From Azorhizobium caulinodans ORS 571 (GTDB lineage: Bacteria > Pseudomonadota > Alphaproteobacteria > Rhizobiales > Xanthobacteraceae): a DNA stretch of 64,000 nt. A program made the translations under genes and the position numbers. The stretch lies in the NCBI RefSeq assembly GCF_000010525.1, contig NC_009937.1:1741501-1805500 (forward strand), read 5' to 3'. Below are positions 34,640 through 44,347 of this stretch, in pieces; the stretch's first letter is position 1, and each line of letters opens with the position of its first letter. Under the pieces are notes generated by a model, which was given only the letters and a program-made list of their open reading frames with translations, was not told the DNA's origin and ran no database searches.

Positions 34640-34941
34640 GAAGCGTCCCGGCCGGATCGGCTGCCGATCTTGCCGGAGCGCTTTCTGTCAGAGGGGAGAG
34701 GCTGATCGTCAGGGTCTGCCGCGTGTCGGCATGTCCCGAATCAGACCCTCGAAAGCCGCGTGTATCTGCGGGGGTGCCGCGGCCTTTAACGCCCATGGAT
34801 GTCAGCACCGGTCCATCCATGGGCGTATCCCTCCGCCGCGGGAGCTTCCCGCGCGATCTGCGAAATGGGAATTGCGCCCAGATGCCGGATCTCCGCGCAA
34901 ACCCGCTGTCTTCTCCAAAGCCAAACCCCAAGAGGATGATC
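34640..34941. other. Gene-free stretch with a strong 13-bp hairpin
   Basis: The segment contains ACGCCCATGGATG (34789-34801) and its exact inverse CATCCATGGGCGT (34814-34826) around a 12-nt loop. It lies 115 bp upstream of the next start and lacks a T run. It could be a transcript-stabilising structure, a protein site or a repeat remnant. No gene is supported here. Confidence 0.55.
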
Positions 34942-35226
34942 ATGTCCAAGCTGTCGCTTGCGCTTGCTTTCGGCTTCGGCGCCGTGTGCCTTGCCTCCTC
35001 GGCCTATGCGGACCGCGCGGCCGCCGACAAGTGCGCCGCCAAGCTCGATGCCAATGGCAAGAAGATCTATCAAGCCAGCGCGCCGTCCATCGCGCCCGGC
35101 GCCGACATCCGCTCCGTGGTCACCGACCAGACCAAGGCGCTGGTGATGGGCGGCACCATCAGCCGCAGCGCCGCCAAGCCGGCGGCCGAAGCGGCCGGAT
35201 CCTGCCTTGCGATGATCAATTCCTGA
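34942..35226 (+). CDS. Small secreted hypothetical protein
   Basis: The 94-residue protein has a signal peptide (about 1-23, ending A-Y-A) and a mature helical domain with two cysteines (K-C-A-A-K-L and G-S-C-L-A-M). ATG 34942 fits AGAGG at 34931-34935; the ATG at 34936 is too close to it. Related short periplasmic proteins occur in Hyphomicrobiales. Function unknown. Confidence 0.72.
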   Translation: MSKLSLALAFGFGAVCLASSAYADRAAADKCAAKLDANGKKIYQASAPSIAPGADIRSVVTDQTKALVMGGTISRSAAKPAAEAAGSCLAMINS

Positions 35227-35248
35227 CCGTTCGCCGCCGTTTCGGTAA

Positions 35249-35273
35249 CACCGCCGCGTTGTCAGCGGCGGTG
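35249..35273 (+). terminator. Hairpin after the secreted-protein gene
   Basis: CACCGCCGC (35249-35257) pairs perfectly with GCGGCGGTG (35265-35273) over a 7-nt loop, 22 bp after the stop. The following sequence CTGCTGATTAT is only weakly T-rich. Confidence 0.5.
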
Positions 35274-35343
35274 CTGCTGATTATAGAACAGGTCCGTGCG
35301 GGAGTGCTCCCGCACGCTCCGCGAGGTTAACGGGCGAAAGACG

Positions 35344-35649
35344 ATGGTGGCACGCATCTACAAGCCGGCGCGCAACGCGATGCAGTCGGGAGTGGCCAAG
35401 ACCAAGCACTGGGTACTCGAATATGAGCCGGAGCGCCCGCGTCAGGTGGAGCCGCTGATGGGCTACACCAGCTCGAGCGACATGAAGAGCCAGGTGCGCC
35501 TGCGCTTCGAGACCCGCGAGGAAGCGGTGGCCTATGCGGAGCGCCACGGCATTCCCTATCAGGTGGCCGAGCCGCACGAGCCGGCCCGCCGCCGCATCGC
35601 CTATTCCGACAATTTCGCCCACGCCCGCGTGGGGCAGTGGACGCACTGA
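35344..35649 (+). CDS. NADH dehydrogenase (complex I) accessory subunit, NDUFS4-like
   Basis: The 101-residue protein starts M-V-A-R-I-Y-K-P-A-R-N-A-M-Q-S-G and contains W-V-L-E-Y-E-P-E, M-G-Y-T-S-S-S-D-M and F-E-T-R-E-E-A-V-A-Y-A-E-R-H-G, the signature of ETC complex I subunit NDUFS4/18 kDa in alphaproteobacteria. This accessory subunit stabilises the NADH module at the cytoplasmic side. The gene lies apart from nuo genes, which is normal for it. Confidence 0.93.
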   Translation: MVARIYKPARNAMQSGVAKTKHWVLEYEPERPRQVEPLMGYTSSSDMKSQVRLRFETREEAVAYAERHGIPYQVAEPHEPARRRIAYSDNFAHARVGQWTH

Positions 35650-35783
35650 ACGCCTGAAAGTGCCGGGAGCGGTGGCCCGACGGCGCGCGCTCCCGCCTTT
35701 CACGTGGATGAGAGCGCGTGCGCGCGTCTGACGTGCGGCATTGCGGCGGGCCATGTGGTAAAGGCTGGTCCGTTCCGGCGCAT

Positions 35784-35860
35784 GGCCCCGTAGCTCAGCT
35801 GGATAGAGCAAGTGCCTTCTAAGCACTAGGTCGCAGGTTCGAGCCCTGCCGGGGTCGCCA
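35784..35860 (+). tRNA. tRNA-Arg (anticodon UCU)
   Basis: The 77-nt gene starts GGCCCCGTAGCTCAG and ends CGGGGTCGCCA, so the acceptor stem pairs (one G-T) and CCA is encoded. The anticodon stem AGTGC/GCACT holds the loop CTTCTAA, giving TCT (Arg, AGA codons). The T arm GGTTCGAGCC is normal. The 3' end points toward the small-gene region at 35861-38138. Confidence 0.97.
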
Positions 35861-36069
35861 GCCAAGCCTTGATCCGGCCTTCTCCCCTTTCAGTTCGCAC
35901 CGCCGGCGCCGGATGGCGCCGCTTTCGAACGCACCTCCGTTCCAGTCGCGCGCCCGCGCGTGAAACAAAGCGGGTCGGGTGCCGCCCGGCTCCGCGCCGC
36001 ATGGCATACAGAGGCATGGGTGCTTCCTGGACAAGCGTGAGCGCCCGTTTCGTGGAGATGACCCTGGCC

Positions 36070-36357
36070 ATGACGGAACTCGAGCGCCTGATTGCAGATC
36101 TTGCGACAAACCCTGAACTGACGGCTCGGCTGGCCCGGCTGCCGGCCGCCGATGTCCATATGGCGGCGTCCGTGCTCAATGCAGAAGGCTATCGGATCAC
36201 GGCCGCAGACCTGACTGTTGCCGGCATGGCCAGTTCTGACCGTCTTCAGCCGCTTGCGGACAGCGAACTCGATGCCGTGGCGGGTGGCTCGTGGAGCGAC
36301 GTCCTGAATTCGATCAAGAAGCCGGGCCTGGGCTACATCAGCGGCATCTGGAAATAG
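36070..36357 (+). CDS. Nif11-type leader peptide precursor (RiPP or bacteriocin-like)
   Basis: The 95-residue ORF has a Nif11-like leader: M-T-E-L-E-R-L-I-A-D-L then N-P-E-L-T-A-R-L and A-S-V-L-N-A-E-G-Y-R-I-T-A-A-D-L. It ends with L-A-D-S-E-L-D-A-V-A-G-G, the double-glycine cleavage motif at about residues 62-73. The 22-residue core begins S-W-S-D-V-L-N-S-I-K-K-P and ends G-Y-I-S-G-I-W-K; it has no Cys, two Trp and a net positive charge. No modification enzyme or C39 peptidase transporter lies in the window. The start could also be the in-frame ATG at 36058, which has GGAG directly before it. Confidence 0.8.
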   Translation: MTELERLIADLATNPELTARLARLPAADVHMAASVLNAEGYRITAADLTVAGMASSDRLQPLADSELDAVAGGSWSDVLNSIKKPGLGYISGIWK

Positions 36358-36433
36358 GAGGAAGGGCACCCGTGCCTTGAAAGTGATCCCGCTTGAGGCT
36401 TTTGAGCCTGCGGCCGTTCCTGGGGTGCAAGGC

Positions 36434-36889
36434 TCATTCGGCCTCGTCGCCCTCGGCCATGATGCGGGTGACGGAGGTGCTGGTCCAGACAAGGGCGCCA
36501 TTCGCGCGCACCACATATTCCGCGCGGCCGAGATAGCGCAGCACGGCCGGAGCGCCGCTGCTCTCGGGATTTGCATATTGATCCCGCACCACGAAAGTCC
36601 GGGTCATGGGATCATGCCAGACCATGGTGGTGCGGCCGGGGCAGTCGGTGAAGGCGGGGGTGTTGGCGTCACCGGTGACCCGAACCATGCGCGCATGCAG
36701 CACGTTGCAGGCGTCGCGGGCGGAAACCTTGATCTCGAAGAGGGGCGCGGAGAAGGTGTGTGCGGTCCTGCCGGAGCGCTCCGCCACGAGGGCCGCGGCA
36801 GCAAGGGCAAGCGACACGATGGCCACATGAACGGCGCGCACCCGGAACTTCGGTGCTGCAACGGTCTGCGAGCCAAGAGTTATCGCCAT
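36434..36889 (-). CDS. Membrane-anchored paralogue 1 (DAC/CPG protein), function unknown
   Basis: The 151-residue protein has one N-terminal transmembrane helix (about 19-37) and an extracytoplasmic domain. The domain opens A-P-L-F-E-I-K-V-S-A-R-D-A-C and continues with D-C-P-G-R-T-T-M-V-W-H-D-P, R-T-F-V-V-R-D-Q and V-W-T-S-T-S-V-T-R. The same order of motifs recurs in the protein at 37229-37636, so they are paralogues. The conserved Cys pair (D-A-C and C-P-G) may be a disulfide. ATG 36889 follows GAGGGG. I know no named family. Confidence 0.75.
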   Translation of the reverse strand: MAITLGSQTVAAPKFRVRAVHVAIVSLALAAAALVAERSGRTAHTFSAPLFEIKVSARDACNVLHARMVRVTGDANTPAFTDCPGRTTMVWHDPMTRTFVVRDQYANPESSGAPAVLRYLGRAEYVVRANGALVWTSTSVTRIMAEGDEAE

Positions 36890-37228
36890 GCCCGTCCCCT
36901 CGGGTGAATGAGGGAATAGCTTGGCGACCGTACCTGTGTATGGCAAGCGATGATTCGCGGCAGGCGCGCATATAATTCAGGCACGCGTGCTGCGTGTCCT
37001 GGCGGCCACGCCTGGGCAAGAAAGGTCGGCTGGGCGGCGGAGACGCGAAACGAGGGGATGGAGCGCCGCCCAGCCGAGGCAAGTGATGAAGAGACTGCCC
37101 GCACCTATATCCGCACACCCGGCGCTGCGGCGAAACCGGAAGCCCTTCCAGCCCGACAACGATCGTCCGGATTTGCATCCATATCCGGGGAAATTTGCGG
37201 AAGCGTCGGGCGGCTCCCGCCGTGAGGG

Positions 37229-37636
37229 TCATCGTCCGGTCACGGAGATGGTGGTCCAATGGACTCGCCCATCCTCTGCGACCGTGTAACGGGCGGTGGC
37301 CTGGAAGCGCACGACGGAGGGTGTGCCGCGCTGGTCCTGCACATCCATCTGGTCGACGATGATGAAGACGTGATTGGCCGGATCGTGCCAGACGGACGAT
37401 TTTGCGCCGGGACAGCCGGAGCGGCTGACGGGATGCCTGCCGTCCAGTTGTTCGATCACTTTCCGACGCACCGCCTCGCAGGCATCGGCGGGGGAGACGT
37501 GCACTTCGAAAAGCGGCCGCTCAACTTGCGCCACTGTGCGAAACGCGCGGCACACGCCGATCCCCAGCAGCATCAGCAAAGCCAGGGTGACGCCCGTGAT
37601 CTTGAACCAGAACACTGTCTTGGAGCGAGATTTCAT
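37229..37636 (-). CDS. Membrane-anchored paralogue 2 (DAC/CPG protein), function unknown
   Basis: The 135-residue protein has one transmembrane helix (about 7-27) and a domain paralogous to that of 36434-36889: R-P-L-F-E-V-H-V-S-P-A-D-A-C, G-C-P-G-A-K-S-S-V-W-H-D-P, F-I-I-V-D-Q and V-H-W-T-T-I-S-V-T-G. Start ATG 37636 is preferred to an upstream TTG; neither has a clear ribosome site. Both copies lie on the same strand, 340 bp apart. Function unknown. Confidence 0.75.
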   Translation of the reverse strand: MKSRSKTVFWFKITGVTLALLMLLGIGVCRAFRTVAQVERPLFEVHVSPADACEAVRRKVIEQLDGRHPVSRSGCPGAKSSVWHDPANHVFIIVDQMDVQDQRGTPSVVRFQATARYTVAEDGRVHWTTISVTGR

Positions 37637-37925
37637 AGCTGGCGCGATAACTGCAACGATCAATCAAAGCTGTCTTTGGTCAACCGCTCCACAGCGGGCA
37701 ACGGCTTTTTCAGGCGCATCCCGAAGGAAATCTGACCGTACGTTGAAAATACGCGCCGCGATTGCAGAAAAATGCTATAACACCTGACGGGTCATTCATG
37801 GTGGATGTTTCTGGTATTTTAATACATCTGATCTTGTGTCCCCCGGCGGCACAAGCTCCTATCTTCAAGGGTGCACGCCCTTGAGTCGGGTTTTGCCCCA
37901 ATGACCCTCTGCACATGGATGCGAG
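37637..37925. other. Lower-GC gap with a short hairpin
   Basis: This stretch is visibly more AT-rich than its surroundings. It contains TCAAGGG (37865-37871) pairing with CCCTTGA (37878-37884) over a 6-nt loop. No gene is supported. It may hold promoters for the flanking divergent genes. Confidence 0.4.
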
Positions 37926-38138
37926 ATGGAAAGAGATGATGTGAAGGCGCGCGCCGAGGCGGTGTTCGCGCGGGGGGCGAGCGAGAGTTCTTCCCGCGTC
38001 GAACAGGAGGCCGAGGCCGTCCGCGCCAAGATGGCGCGGCTGAAGGCGCTGCGCGAGGCCCGCGAACAGGCCGAGACGGATCGCGCGGAGACCGCCCGCG
38101 CCCGCCTCCGGCTTGCCCGGAGCCGCAAGGACGGCTGA
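37926..38138 (+). CDS. Small charged coiled-coil-like hypothetical protein
   Basis: The 70-residue ORF is rich in Ala, Arg and Glu with regular helical spacing (V-E-Q-E-A-E-A-V-R-A-K-M-A-R-L-K-A-L-R-E-A-R-E). It is predicted to be one long helix and has no membrane segment. Codon use fits the genome, but the low-complexity composition means a chance ORF is possible. Family unknown. Confidence 0.5.
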   Translation: MERDDVKARAEAVFARGASESSSRVEQEAEAVRAKMARLKALREAREQAETDRAETARARLRLARSRKDG

Positions 38139-38379
38139 ACGGTCGCAGCTAAAGTTGTCGCGCGCCGCGTCACAGTGATGTGGCGGGTCGTGCATGTACG
38201 CGCCCAGGGCTGTCCGGGCGTTTTTTGCTTTAAGCTCAGGGCGTTCACGTATTTATAAGCGCGTCTGTTTGTAAATCGCCCTTTGAAATAAGAGACCTGT
38301 ACGGCTTCATCGTGCAGTGCGGTAAGCCTGAAGCAAGCCTGGTGCCCGATAGCCGAGTCAACGTTTGTTGGAGGCTGTC

Positions 38380-40053
38380 ATGCTGAGCGGGCTGAAGATC
38401 AGGACGAAGTTGTTACTGGGCTTCGGGGTGGTGGTTGCCCTGATGCTCCTGAATGCGATCTGGCTCACGGTGTCCAGCCGGCAGATCGAGGCGGCGATGC
38501 GGGCGTCCGACGCGGCTGCCGACACCGTCATCACCATGAAAGACGCATTCCTAGAGGTCCGGCAGGGCCGCGTGATGGCCTGGTCCTATATGGCGACCGG
38601 CGAGCCGAGCTATCTCAGCGGGCGCGACACCGCCTTCCGGAACTTCGACGACATCTACAAGAGGGCGCTGGCGCTCAAGCCCTCCGCCGAGGCCGTGCGG
38701 CTCATGGATGACTTCCGCGCGGCGGTGGTGGGCTTCCGCGACGCGGCGGTGAAGATGAACGACCTGAAGAAACAGGGCGTCGCCGCCACCGCTCCCGAGA
38801 TGGTCGCGGTGATGAAGGACGTTGATGCCGGTGCCCGTCTCTATGCGGAGACGAACGGCAAGGCGGCTGGCTTTCTGGCCCAGCAGAACGACCTGGCGGC
38901 CAAGCAGGCCTATGACCAGCTCAGCAGCTCCAACACCATCACCCTGGCGCTCGTTGTCGTTCTGGTCGCGGTCAGCGCGATCATCGCCTTCCTGCTCTCC
39001 CGCGCCATCGCCACCCCGGTGCGCGACATTTCCGGCGTGATCGGCCAGCTCGCTCAGGGTTCGACCGATGCCGACGTACCGCACCGCGGGCGCGGCGACG
39101 AGGTGGGCGACATGGCCCAGTCGGTGGAAGTGCTCCGCGAGGCGCTGCATGAAGCCCACCTGACCCGCGAAGCCCAGGCGGCCCGCGAGGAAGACGAGCG
39201 CCGCGTGCTCGCCCGCCGTCAGGCGCTGGCGGAGGACTTCGTCTCCCGCATGCAGCAGCTTGCCTCCGGCTTTGCCAGCTCCTCGCAGGAGGTGGCGGAT
39301 TCGGCCCGCAATCTCTCCTCCACCGCGGAGGAGACCTCCCGCCAGGCCCAGCATGTGGCCCATGCGGCGGAAGAGGCGGCGACCAACGTGCAGACGGTTG
39401 CGGCCTCCTCCGAGGAACTGGCGGCATCGGTCAGCGAAATCACGCAGCAGGTCAGCCATTCGGCCGACGTGGCGGACGTGGCCTTCCGCGAGGCCGAATC
39501 CTCCAACGCCCGCATCGTCGATCTGACCAATGCGGCGGCGGCCATCGGCGATGTGCTCAATCTCATCAAGGGTATCGCCGATCAGACCAACCTTCTGGCG
39601 CTCAATGCCACCATTGAGGCGGCCCGCGCCGGCGAAGCCGGCAAGGGCTTCGCGGTGGTGGCCTCCGAGGTGAAGGAACTGGCCGGGCAGACCGCCAAGG
39701 CCACGACCGAGATCTCCACCAAGATCAACGAGATCCAGCAGGCGACCAACGGCACCGTCTCCTCCATGAGCGAGATCGTGCGGGTGGTCACCGACATCAA
39801 GTCCATCTCCTCCTCCATCGCCAGCGCGGTGGAGCAGCAGGGCGCGGCCACCGGCGAGATCGCCGAGAACTGCCAGCGGGCGGCGTCCGGCACCCAGCAG
39901 GTGACGGAGAATATCGAGGGCGTGGGCCGCTCGGCGCAGGTCACCGGCGCGGCGTCGCAGCAGCTCCTGTCGCTGTCGCAGAACCTGTCCGGTCAGGCGG
40001 CCGACCTGCGCACCGTGGTGGAGCGCTTCGTGCAGGATCTGAACGCGGCCTGA
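38380..40053 (+). CDS. Transmembrane methyl-accepting chemotaxis protein
   Basis: The 557-residue receptor has a first membrane helix (about 11-31), a ~155-residue helical periplasmic sensor of the four-helix-bundle kind, a second helix (about 187-208), a HAMP domain (about 209-262) and the signalling hairpin with tip [16 protein letters not shown] near 402-417. ATG 38380 has GGAGG at 38370-38374. It ends with a strong terminator. The ligand is unknown. Confidence 0.93.
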   Translation: MLSGLKIRTKLLLGFGVVVALMLLNAIWLTVSSRQIEAAMRASDAAADTVITMKDAFLEVRQGRVMAWSYMATGEPSYLSGRDTAFRNFDDIYKRALALKPSAEAVRLMDDFRAAVVGFRDAAVKMNDLKKQGVAATAPEMVAVMKDVDAGARLYAETNGKAAGFLAQQNDLAAKQAYDQLSSSNTITLALVVVLVAVSAIIAFLLSRAIATPVRDISGVIGQLAQGSTDADVPHRGRGDEVGDMAQSVEVLREALHEAHLTREAQAAREEDERRVLARRQALAEDFVSRMQQLASGFASSSQEVADSARNLSSTAEETSRQAQHVAHAAEEAATNVQTVAASSEELAASVSEITQQVSHSADVADVAFREAESSNARIVDLTNAAAAIGDVLNLIKGIADQTNLLALNATIEAARAGEAGKGFAVVASEVKELAGQTAKATTEISTKINEIQQATNGTVSSMSEIVRVVTDIKSISSSIASAVEQQGAATGEIAENCQRAASGTQQVTENIEGVGRSAQVTGAASQQLLSLSQNLSGQAADLRTVVERFVQDLNAA

Positions 40054-40127
40054 TATGGCCATGTGGCGGACGGGGCCTGCCTCGCCCCGCCACATCCGGT
40101 CCCTGATCGGGATTGAACGACGATACC

Positions 40128-40162
40128 CAATGGCCGGGAGCAATCCCGGCCATTGCCGTTTT
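40128..40162 (+). terminator. Terminator after the chemoreceptor gene
   Basis: A perfect 12-bp stem, CAATGGCCGGGA (40128-40139) with TCCCGGCCATTG (40144-40155), encloses the tetraloop GCAA and is followed by CCGTTTT. Confidence 0.75.
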
Positions 40163-40328
40163 CAGCGCCTGCCGCCTCATTCCGCCGCAATGTCCTTATG
40201 GGCGTGAGCCTTGCTCCGCATGGGCCGGCGGCATCGCTCTTATGGGCTTTTTATACCGCAGCGCCGCATTCCCCATCTCGCGCTTACCACCACCGGACGT
40301 AGCTTGGCCCCCGCAAGAGAGGTGCCCT

Positions 40329-40412
40329 ATGGCAGACGTCCTGTACCTTCTGATCATCCTCGTCTTCTTCGGCCTCATGGCGGTCTATGCCCGTTGGGCA
40401 GCGCAGGCCTGA
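40329..40412 (+). CDS. 27-residue membrane microprotein upstream of kdpF
   Basis: The ORF encodes a single transmembrane helix: M-A-D-V-L-Y-L-L-I-I-L-V-F-F-G-L-M-A-V-Y then A-R-W-A-A-Q-A. GAGAGGTG lies upstream of the ATG. The stop is directly followed by the kdpF ribosome site, so it looks like the first gene of the kdp operon. It resembles KdpF in size but lacks the R-P-E-x-F tail. Its role may be to steady the Kdp complex; that is inference. Confidence 0.65.
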   Translation: MADVLYLLIILVFFGLMAVYARWAAQA

Positions 40413-40423
40413 AGGAGCGCGTG

Positions 40424-40510
40424 ATGATCGATCTCATCCTCGGCGCCGCCGTCACGGTCGGCCTCGCCGCTTATCTCCTCACGGCGCTCGTGCGCCCCGA
40501 GAAATTCTGA
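40424..40510 (+). CDS. kdpF: K+-transporting ATPase subunit KdpF
   Basis: The 28-residue peptide is one membrane helix ending T-A-L-V-R-P-E-K-F, the typical KdpF tail. AAGGAG (40412-40417) lies 6 nt before ATG 40424. KdpF stabilises the KdpABC complex in the inner membrane. It stands 40 bp before kdpA. Confidence 0.88.
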   Translation: MIDLILGAAVTVGLAAYLLTALVRPEKF

Positions 40511-40550
40511 CGCGCGCCCGGCCGCGCTCCCAATCGAAAGACCCATCGCC

Positions 40551-42260
40551 ATGACCGCCAACGGCTGGCTCCAGATCATCGTTCTGTTTGCGGTGGTGAT
40601 CGCGACTGCGATCCCCCTCGGCCGCTTCATGGCCCGCGTCTATGCGGGCGAGCGGACCTTCCTGTCCCCCGTGCTCGGCCCTGTTGAGCGCGGGCTCTAT
40701 CGCGTGGCCGGCGTCGATCCGAAGTTGGACCAGAGCTGGATCGGCTACACGCTCGCCATGCTCGCCTTCAACGGCGCGGGCGCCGTGCTGCTTTATGCCA
40801 TCCTGCGCTTCCAGGACTTCCTGCCCTGGAATCCGCAGGGCTTCGCTGGTCTCTCGCCGGATCTCGCCTTCAACACGGCCGTCAGCTTCGTGACCAACAC
40901 GAACTGGCAGGCCTATGCGGGCGAGACCACCATGAGCAACTTCAGCCAGATGGTCGGCCTCACCGTGCAGAACTTCCTGTCGGCGGCCACGGGCCTTGCG
41001 CTGGCCATCGCGCTGGTGCGGGGCTTTGCCCGCTCGGGTGCGAAGGGGGTCGGCAACTTCTTCGTCGATACCACGCGTTCGACCCTCTACATCCTGCTGC
41101 CGCTGTCGCTGGTGACGGCCATCGTCCTCGTCGCCATGGGCGTGCCCCAGACGCTGGACGGCTCGGTGGTCGCCACGACACTCGACGGTGCCCAGCAGAA
41201 CATCTCCATCGGCCCGGTGGCCTCGCAGATCGCCATCAAGCAGCTCGGCACCAATGGCGGCGGCTTCTTCAACGCCAACGCGGCCCATCCGTTCGAGAAT
41301 CCCTCCGCCCTCGCCAACATGCTGCAGGTCTGGCAGATGCTGGTGATCTCGGTGGGCATCGTCTTCGCCTTCGGCCAGCTCATCGGCGACAAGCGGCAGG
41401 GCCACGCCATCCTCGCGGCCATGATGATCCTGCTCGTCACCGGCGTTGCGGTGGCCTATTGGGCGGAAGCGGCTGGCACGCCCATCCTGCACGGCGCGGG
41501 CCTTGATCCGGCCGGCGGCAACATGGAGGGCAAGGAGGTTCGCTTCGGCCTCGCGCTCTCGGCGCTGTGGGCTGCGGTCACCACCGGCCTGTCGTGCGGC
41601 GCGGTCAACGCCATGCACGGCTCCTTCACCCCCATCGGCGGGCTTGTGCCCCTCGTGCTCATCAAGCTCGGCGAGATCCTGCCGGGCGGCGTCGGCTCTG
41701 GCCTCTACGGCATGCTGGTCATGGCCATCATCGCGGTCTTCGTCGCCGGCCTCATGGTGGGCCGCACGCCCGAGTATCTGGGCAAGAAGATCGAGGCCAA
41801 GGAAGTGAAGATGGCCGTTCTGGCAAGCCTCGTGCTGCCCGTCTTCGTGCTCGGCTTCTCGGCGGTCGCCGCCGTGCTGCCCGGCCCGCTGGCGGCGGTC
41901 GGGAACGGCGGCCCGCACGGCCTGTCCGAGATCCTGTATGCCTATGCCTCCGGCACCGGCAACAACGGCTCGGCCTTCGCCTCGCTCAGCGCCAACACCC
42001 CCTGGTGGAACAGCACGCTTGGCCTTTCCATGCTCGCCGGCCGCTTCGCCTACATCGTCCCGATGATGGCCATCGCCGGCTCGCTCGCAGCCAAGACGCG
42101 GCTCGCCGCCTCCAGCGGCACCTTCCCCACCCATGGCCCGCTGTTCGTGGGCCTGCTCATCGGCACCATCGTCATCCTCGGCGGTCTCCAGTTCTTCCCG
42201 GCCTTCGCCCTCGGCCCTATCGCCGAGCAGGTGCAGATGCTGGCGGGCAAGACCTTCTGA
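40551..42260 (+). CDS. kdpA: K+-transporting ATPase subunit A (KdpA)
   Basis: KdpA is the K+-selective channel-like subunit of the high-affinity pump. The 569-residue protein has about ten helices and four selectivity-filter type loops, such as T-N-T-N-W-Q-A-Y near 109-116 and [11 protein letters not shown] near 231-241. It is the full family length. Confidence 0.97.
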   Translation: MTANGWLQIIVLFAVVIATAIPLGRFMARVYAGERTFLSPVLGPVERGLYRVAGVDPKLDQSWIGYTLAMLAFNGAGAVLLYAILRFQDFLPWNPQGFAGLSPDLAFNTAVSFVTNTNWQAYAGETTMSNFSQMVGLTVQNFLSAATGLALAIALVRGFARSGAKGVGNFFVDTTRSTLYILLPLSLVTAIVLVAMGVPQTLDGSVVATTLDGAQQNISIGPVASQIAIKQLGTNGGGFFNANAAHPFENPSALANMLQVWQMLVISVGIVFAFGQLIGDKRQGHAILAAMMILLVTGVAVAYWAEAAGTPILHGAGLDPAGGNMEGKEVRFGLALSALWAAVTTGLSCGAVNAMHGSFTPIGGLVPLVLIKLGEILPGGVGSGLYGMLVMAIIAVFVAGLMVGRTPEYLGKKIEAKEVKMAVLASLVLPVFVLGFSAVAAVLPGPLAAVGNGGPHGLSEILYAYASGTGNNGSAFASLSANTPWWNSTLGLSMLAGRFAYIVPMMAIAGSLAAKTRLAASSGTFPTHGPLFVGLLIGTIVILGGLQFFPAFALGPIAEQVQMLAGKTF

Positions 42261-42280
42261 TCCCGGCGCAGGAGAATTCC

Positions 42281-44332
42281 ATGTCCACCAAAGCCGTCGC
42301 CTCCGTCGCGACACCCGACATCCTGGCCCGGGCCGCGCTCGACGCGGTCCGCAAGCTGGATCCGCGCCTGCTGGCCAAGAACCCGGTGATCTTCGTCACC
42401 GAGGCCGTGGCCGCCCTCGTTACCGTGCTGTTCATCCGTGATCTCGCGACGGCTCAGCCGGTGCTGTTCACCGGCCAGATCATGGCATGGCTGTGGTTCA
42501 CCGTGCTCTTTGCCAACTTCGCCGAGGCGGTGGCCGAGGGGCGGGGCCGGGCGCAAGCCGAAAGCCTGAAGCGCGCCCGCACCGACACGCTGGCCCGCCG
42601 GCTGGACGACATCCGCAACCGTGAGCGCTTTACCAAGATCTCCGCCCTCGACCTCAAGGTGGGCGACCTGGTGGTGGTGACCGCCGGAGAGCTGATCCCC
42701 GGCGATGGCGAGATCGTGGAAGGCATCGCCTCTGTGAACGAGGCGGCGATCACCGGCGAAAGCGCTCCCGTGATCCGCGAGAGCGGCGGCGATCGCTCGG
42801 CGGTGACCGGCGGCACGACGGTGGTGTCCGACGAGATCGTGGTGCGCATTACCGCTGCGCCGGGCAGCTCCTTCATCGACCGCATGATCGCGCTCGTCGA
42901 AGGCGCCGAGCGGCAGAAGACGCCCAACGAGATCGCCCTCACCATCCTGCTTGTGGGCATGACGCTGATCTTCCTCATCACCGTCGTCACCCTCTACGGC
43001 CTCGGCCTCTATGGCGGCACGGAGCTTTCGGTGCCGGTGCTTGTGGCGCTGCTCGTCACCCTCATCCCCACCACCATCGGCGGCCTGCTCTCGGCCATCG
43101 GCATCGCCGGCATGGACCGTCTCGTGCGCCACAACGTGCTGGCCATGTCCGGCCGCGCGGTGGAGGCGGCGGGCGACGTGGACACGCTGCTGCTCGACAA
43201 GACCGGCACCATCACCTTCGGCAACCGCATGGCCACCGAGATCATCCCGGTGCCCGGCGTGAGCGAGAAGGAGGCCTACGAGGCCGCGCTCCTCGCCTCG
43301 CTGGCGGACGATACGGCGGAAGGCCGCTCCATCGTGGCGCTGGCGCGGGACCGCTTCGGCATGAACATCACCGAAGCGCCGGCGGATGCCAATTTCGTCG
43401 CCTTCTCGGCCGCCACCCGCATCTCGGGCGTGGACCTCGGCGGGCGCCGACTGCGCAAGGGCGCGGTGGACAGCGTGCGCCGCTTCGCCTCCGAACTGTC
43501 GGGCGGGCGCCTGCTGGAGCCGGCGGACTTCAACGCGGCGGTGGAGCGCATCGCCCGCTCCGGCGGCACGCCGCTCGGCCTTGCGGATGGCGGGCGCCTC
43601 ATCGGCGTCATCCACCTCAAGGACGTGGTGAAGCCGGACATCAAGGAGCGCTTTGCGGAACTGCGCCGCATGGGCATCCGCACGGTGATGGTGACGGGCG
43701 ACAATCCGATCACCGCCGCCGCCATCGCTTCCGAGGCGGGCGTGGACGACTTCATCGCCGAGGCAACCCCGCAGGACAAGCTGAACTACATCCGCACCGA
43801 GCAGCGCAACGGCCGGCTGGTCGCCATGTGCGGCGATGGCACCAACGATGCCCCGGCGCTCGCCCAGGCGGATGTGGGCGTCGCCATGCAGACCGGCACG
43901 CAGGCGGCCCGCGAGGCCGGCAACATGGTGGATCTCGACAGCGATCCCACCAAGCTCATCGAGATCGTGGGCATCGGCAAGCAACTGCTCATGACGCGCG
44001 GCTCGCTGACCACCTTCTCGATCGCCAATGATGTCGCGAAGTACTTTGCCATCATCCCGGCGCTGTTCATCGCCGCCATTCCGGAACTCGGCGTGCTCAA
44101 TGTCATGGGGCTCTCCACGCCCCAGAGCGCCATCCTCTCGGCGGTGATCTTCAACGCCCTCATCATCATCGCGCTGATCCCGCTGGCTCTGAAGGGCGTG
44201 AAGTACACGCCCGCCAGCGCCGCCAGCGTGCTCACCCGCAACCTCCTCATCTACGGGCTCGGCGGCATTCTCGTCCCGTTCATCGGCATCAAGCTGGTGG
44301 ACCTGGCGGTCACCGCTTTGCACCTCGCCTGA
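42281..44332 (+). CDS. kdpB: K+-transporting P-type ATPase subunit B (KdpB)
   Basis: KdpB hydrolyses ATP to drive uptake. The 683-residue protein shows the P-type motifs: T-G-E-S-A-P-V actuator loop, the phosphorylated Asp in [11 protein letters not shown], and the hinge [15 protein letters not shown] 42281 follows AGGAG. The frame extends upstream into kdpA without similarity. Confidence 0.97.
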   Translation: MSTKAVASVATPDILARAALDAVRKLDPRLLAKNPVIFVTEAVAALVTVLFIRDLATAQPVLFTGQIMAWLWFTVLFANFAEAVAEGRGRAQAESLKRARTDTLARRLDDIRNRERFTKISALDLKVGDLVVVTAGELIPGDGEIVEGIASVNEAAITGESAPVIRESGGDRSAVTGGTTVVSDEIVVRITAAPGSSFIDRMIALVEGAERQKTPNEIALTILLVGMTLIFLITVVTLYGLGLYGGTELSVPVLVALLVTLIPTTIGGLLSAIGIAGMDRLVRHNVLAMSGRAVEAAGDVDTLLLDKTGTITFGNRMATEIIPVPGVSEKEAYEAALLASLADDTAEGRSIVALARDRFGMNITEAPADANFVAFSAATRISGVDLGGRRLRKGAVDSVRRFASELSGGRLLEPADFNAAVERIARSGGTPLGLADGGRLIGVIHLKDVVKPDIKERFAELRRMGIRTVMVTGDNPITAAAIASEAGVDDFIAEATPQDKLNYIRTEQRNGRLVAMCGDGTNDAPALAQADVGVAMQTGTQAAREAGNMVDLDSDPTKLIEIVGIGKQLLMTRGSLTTFSIANDVAKYFAIIPALFIAAIPELGVLNVMGLSTPQSAILSAVIFNALIIIALIPLALKGVKYTPASAASVLTRNLLIYGLGGILVPFIGIKLVDLAVTALHLA

Positions 44333-44347
44333 ACGGAAGGACCAGCC

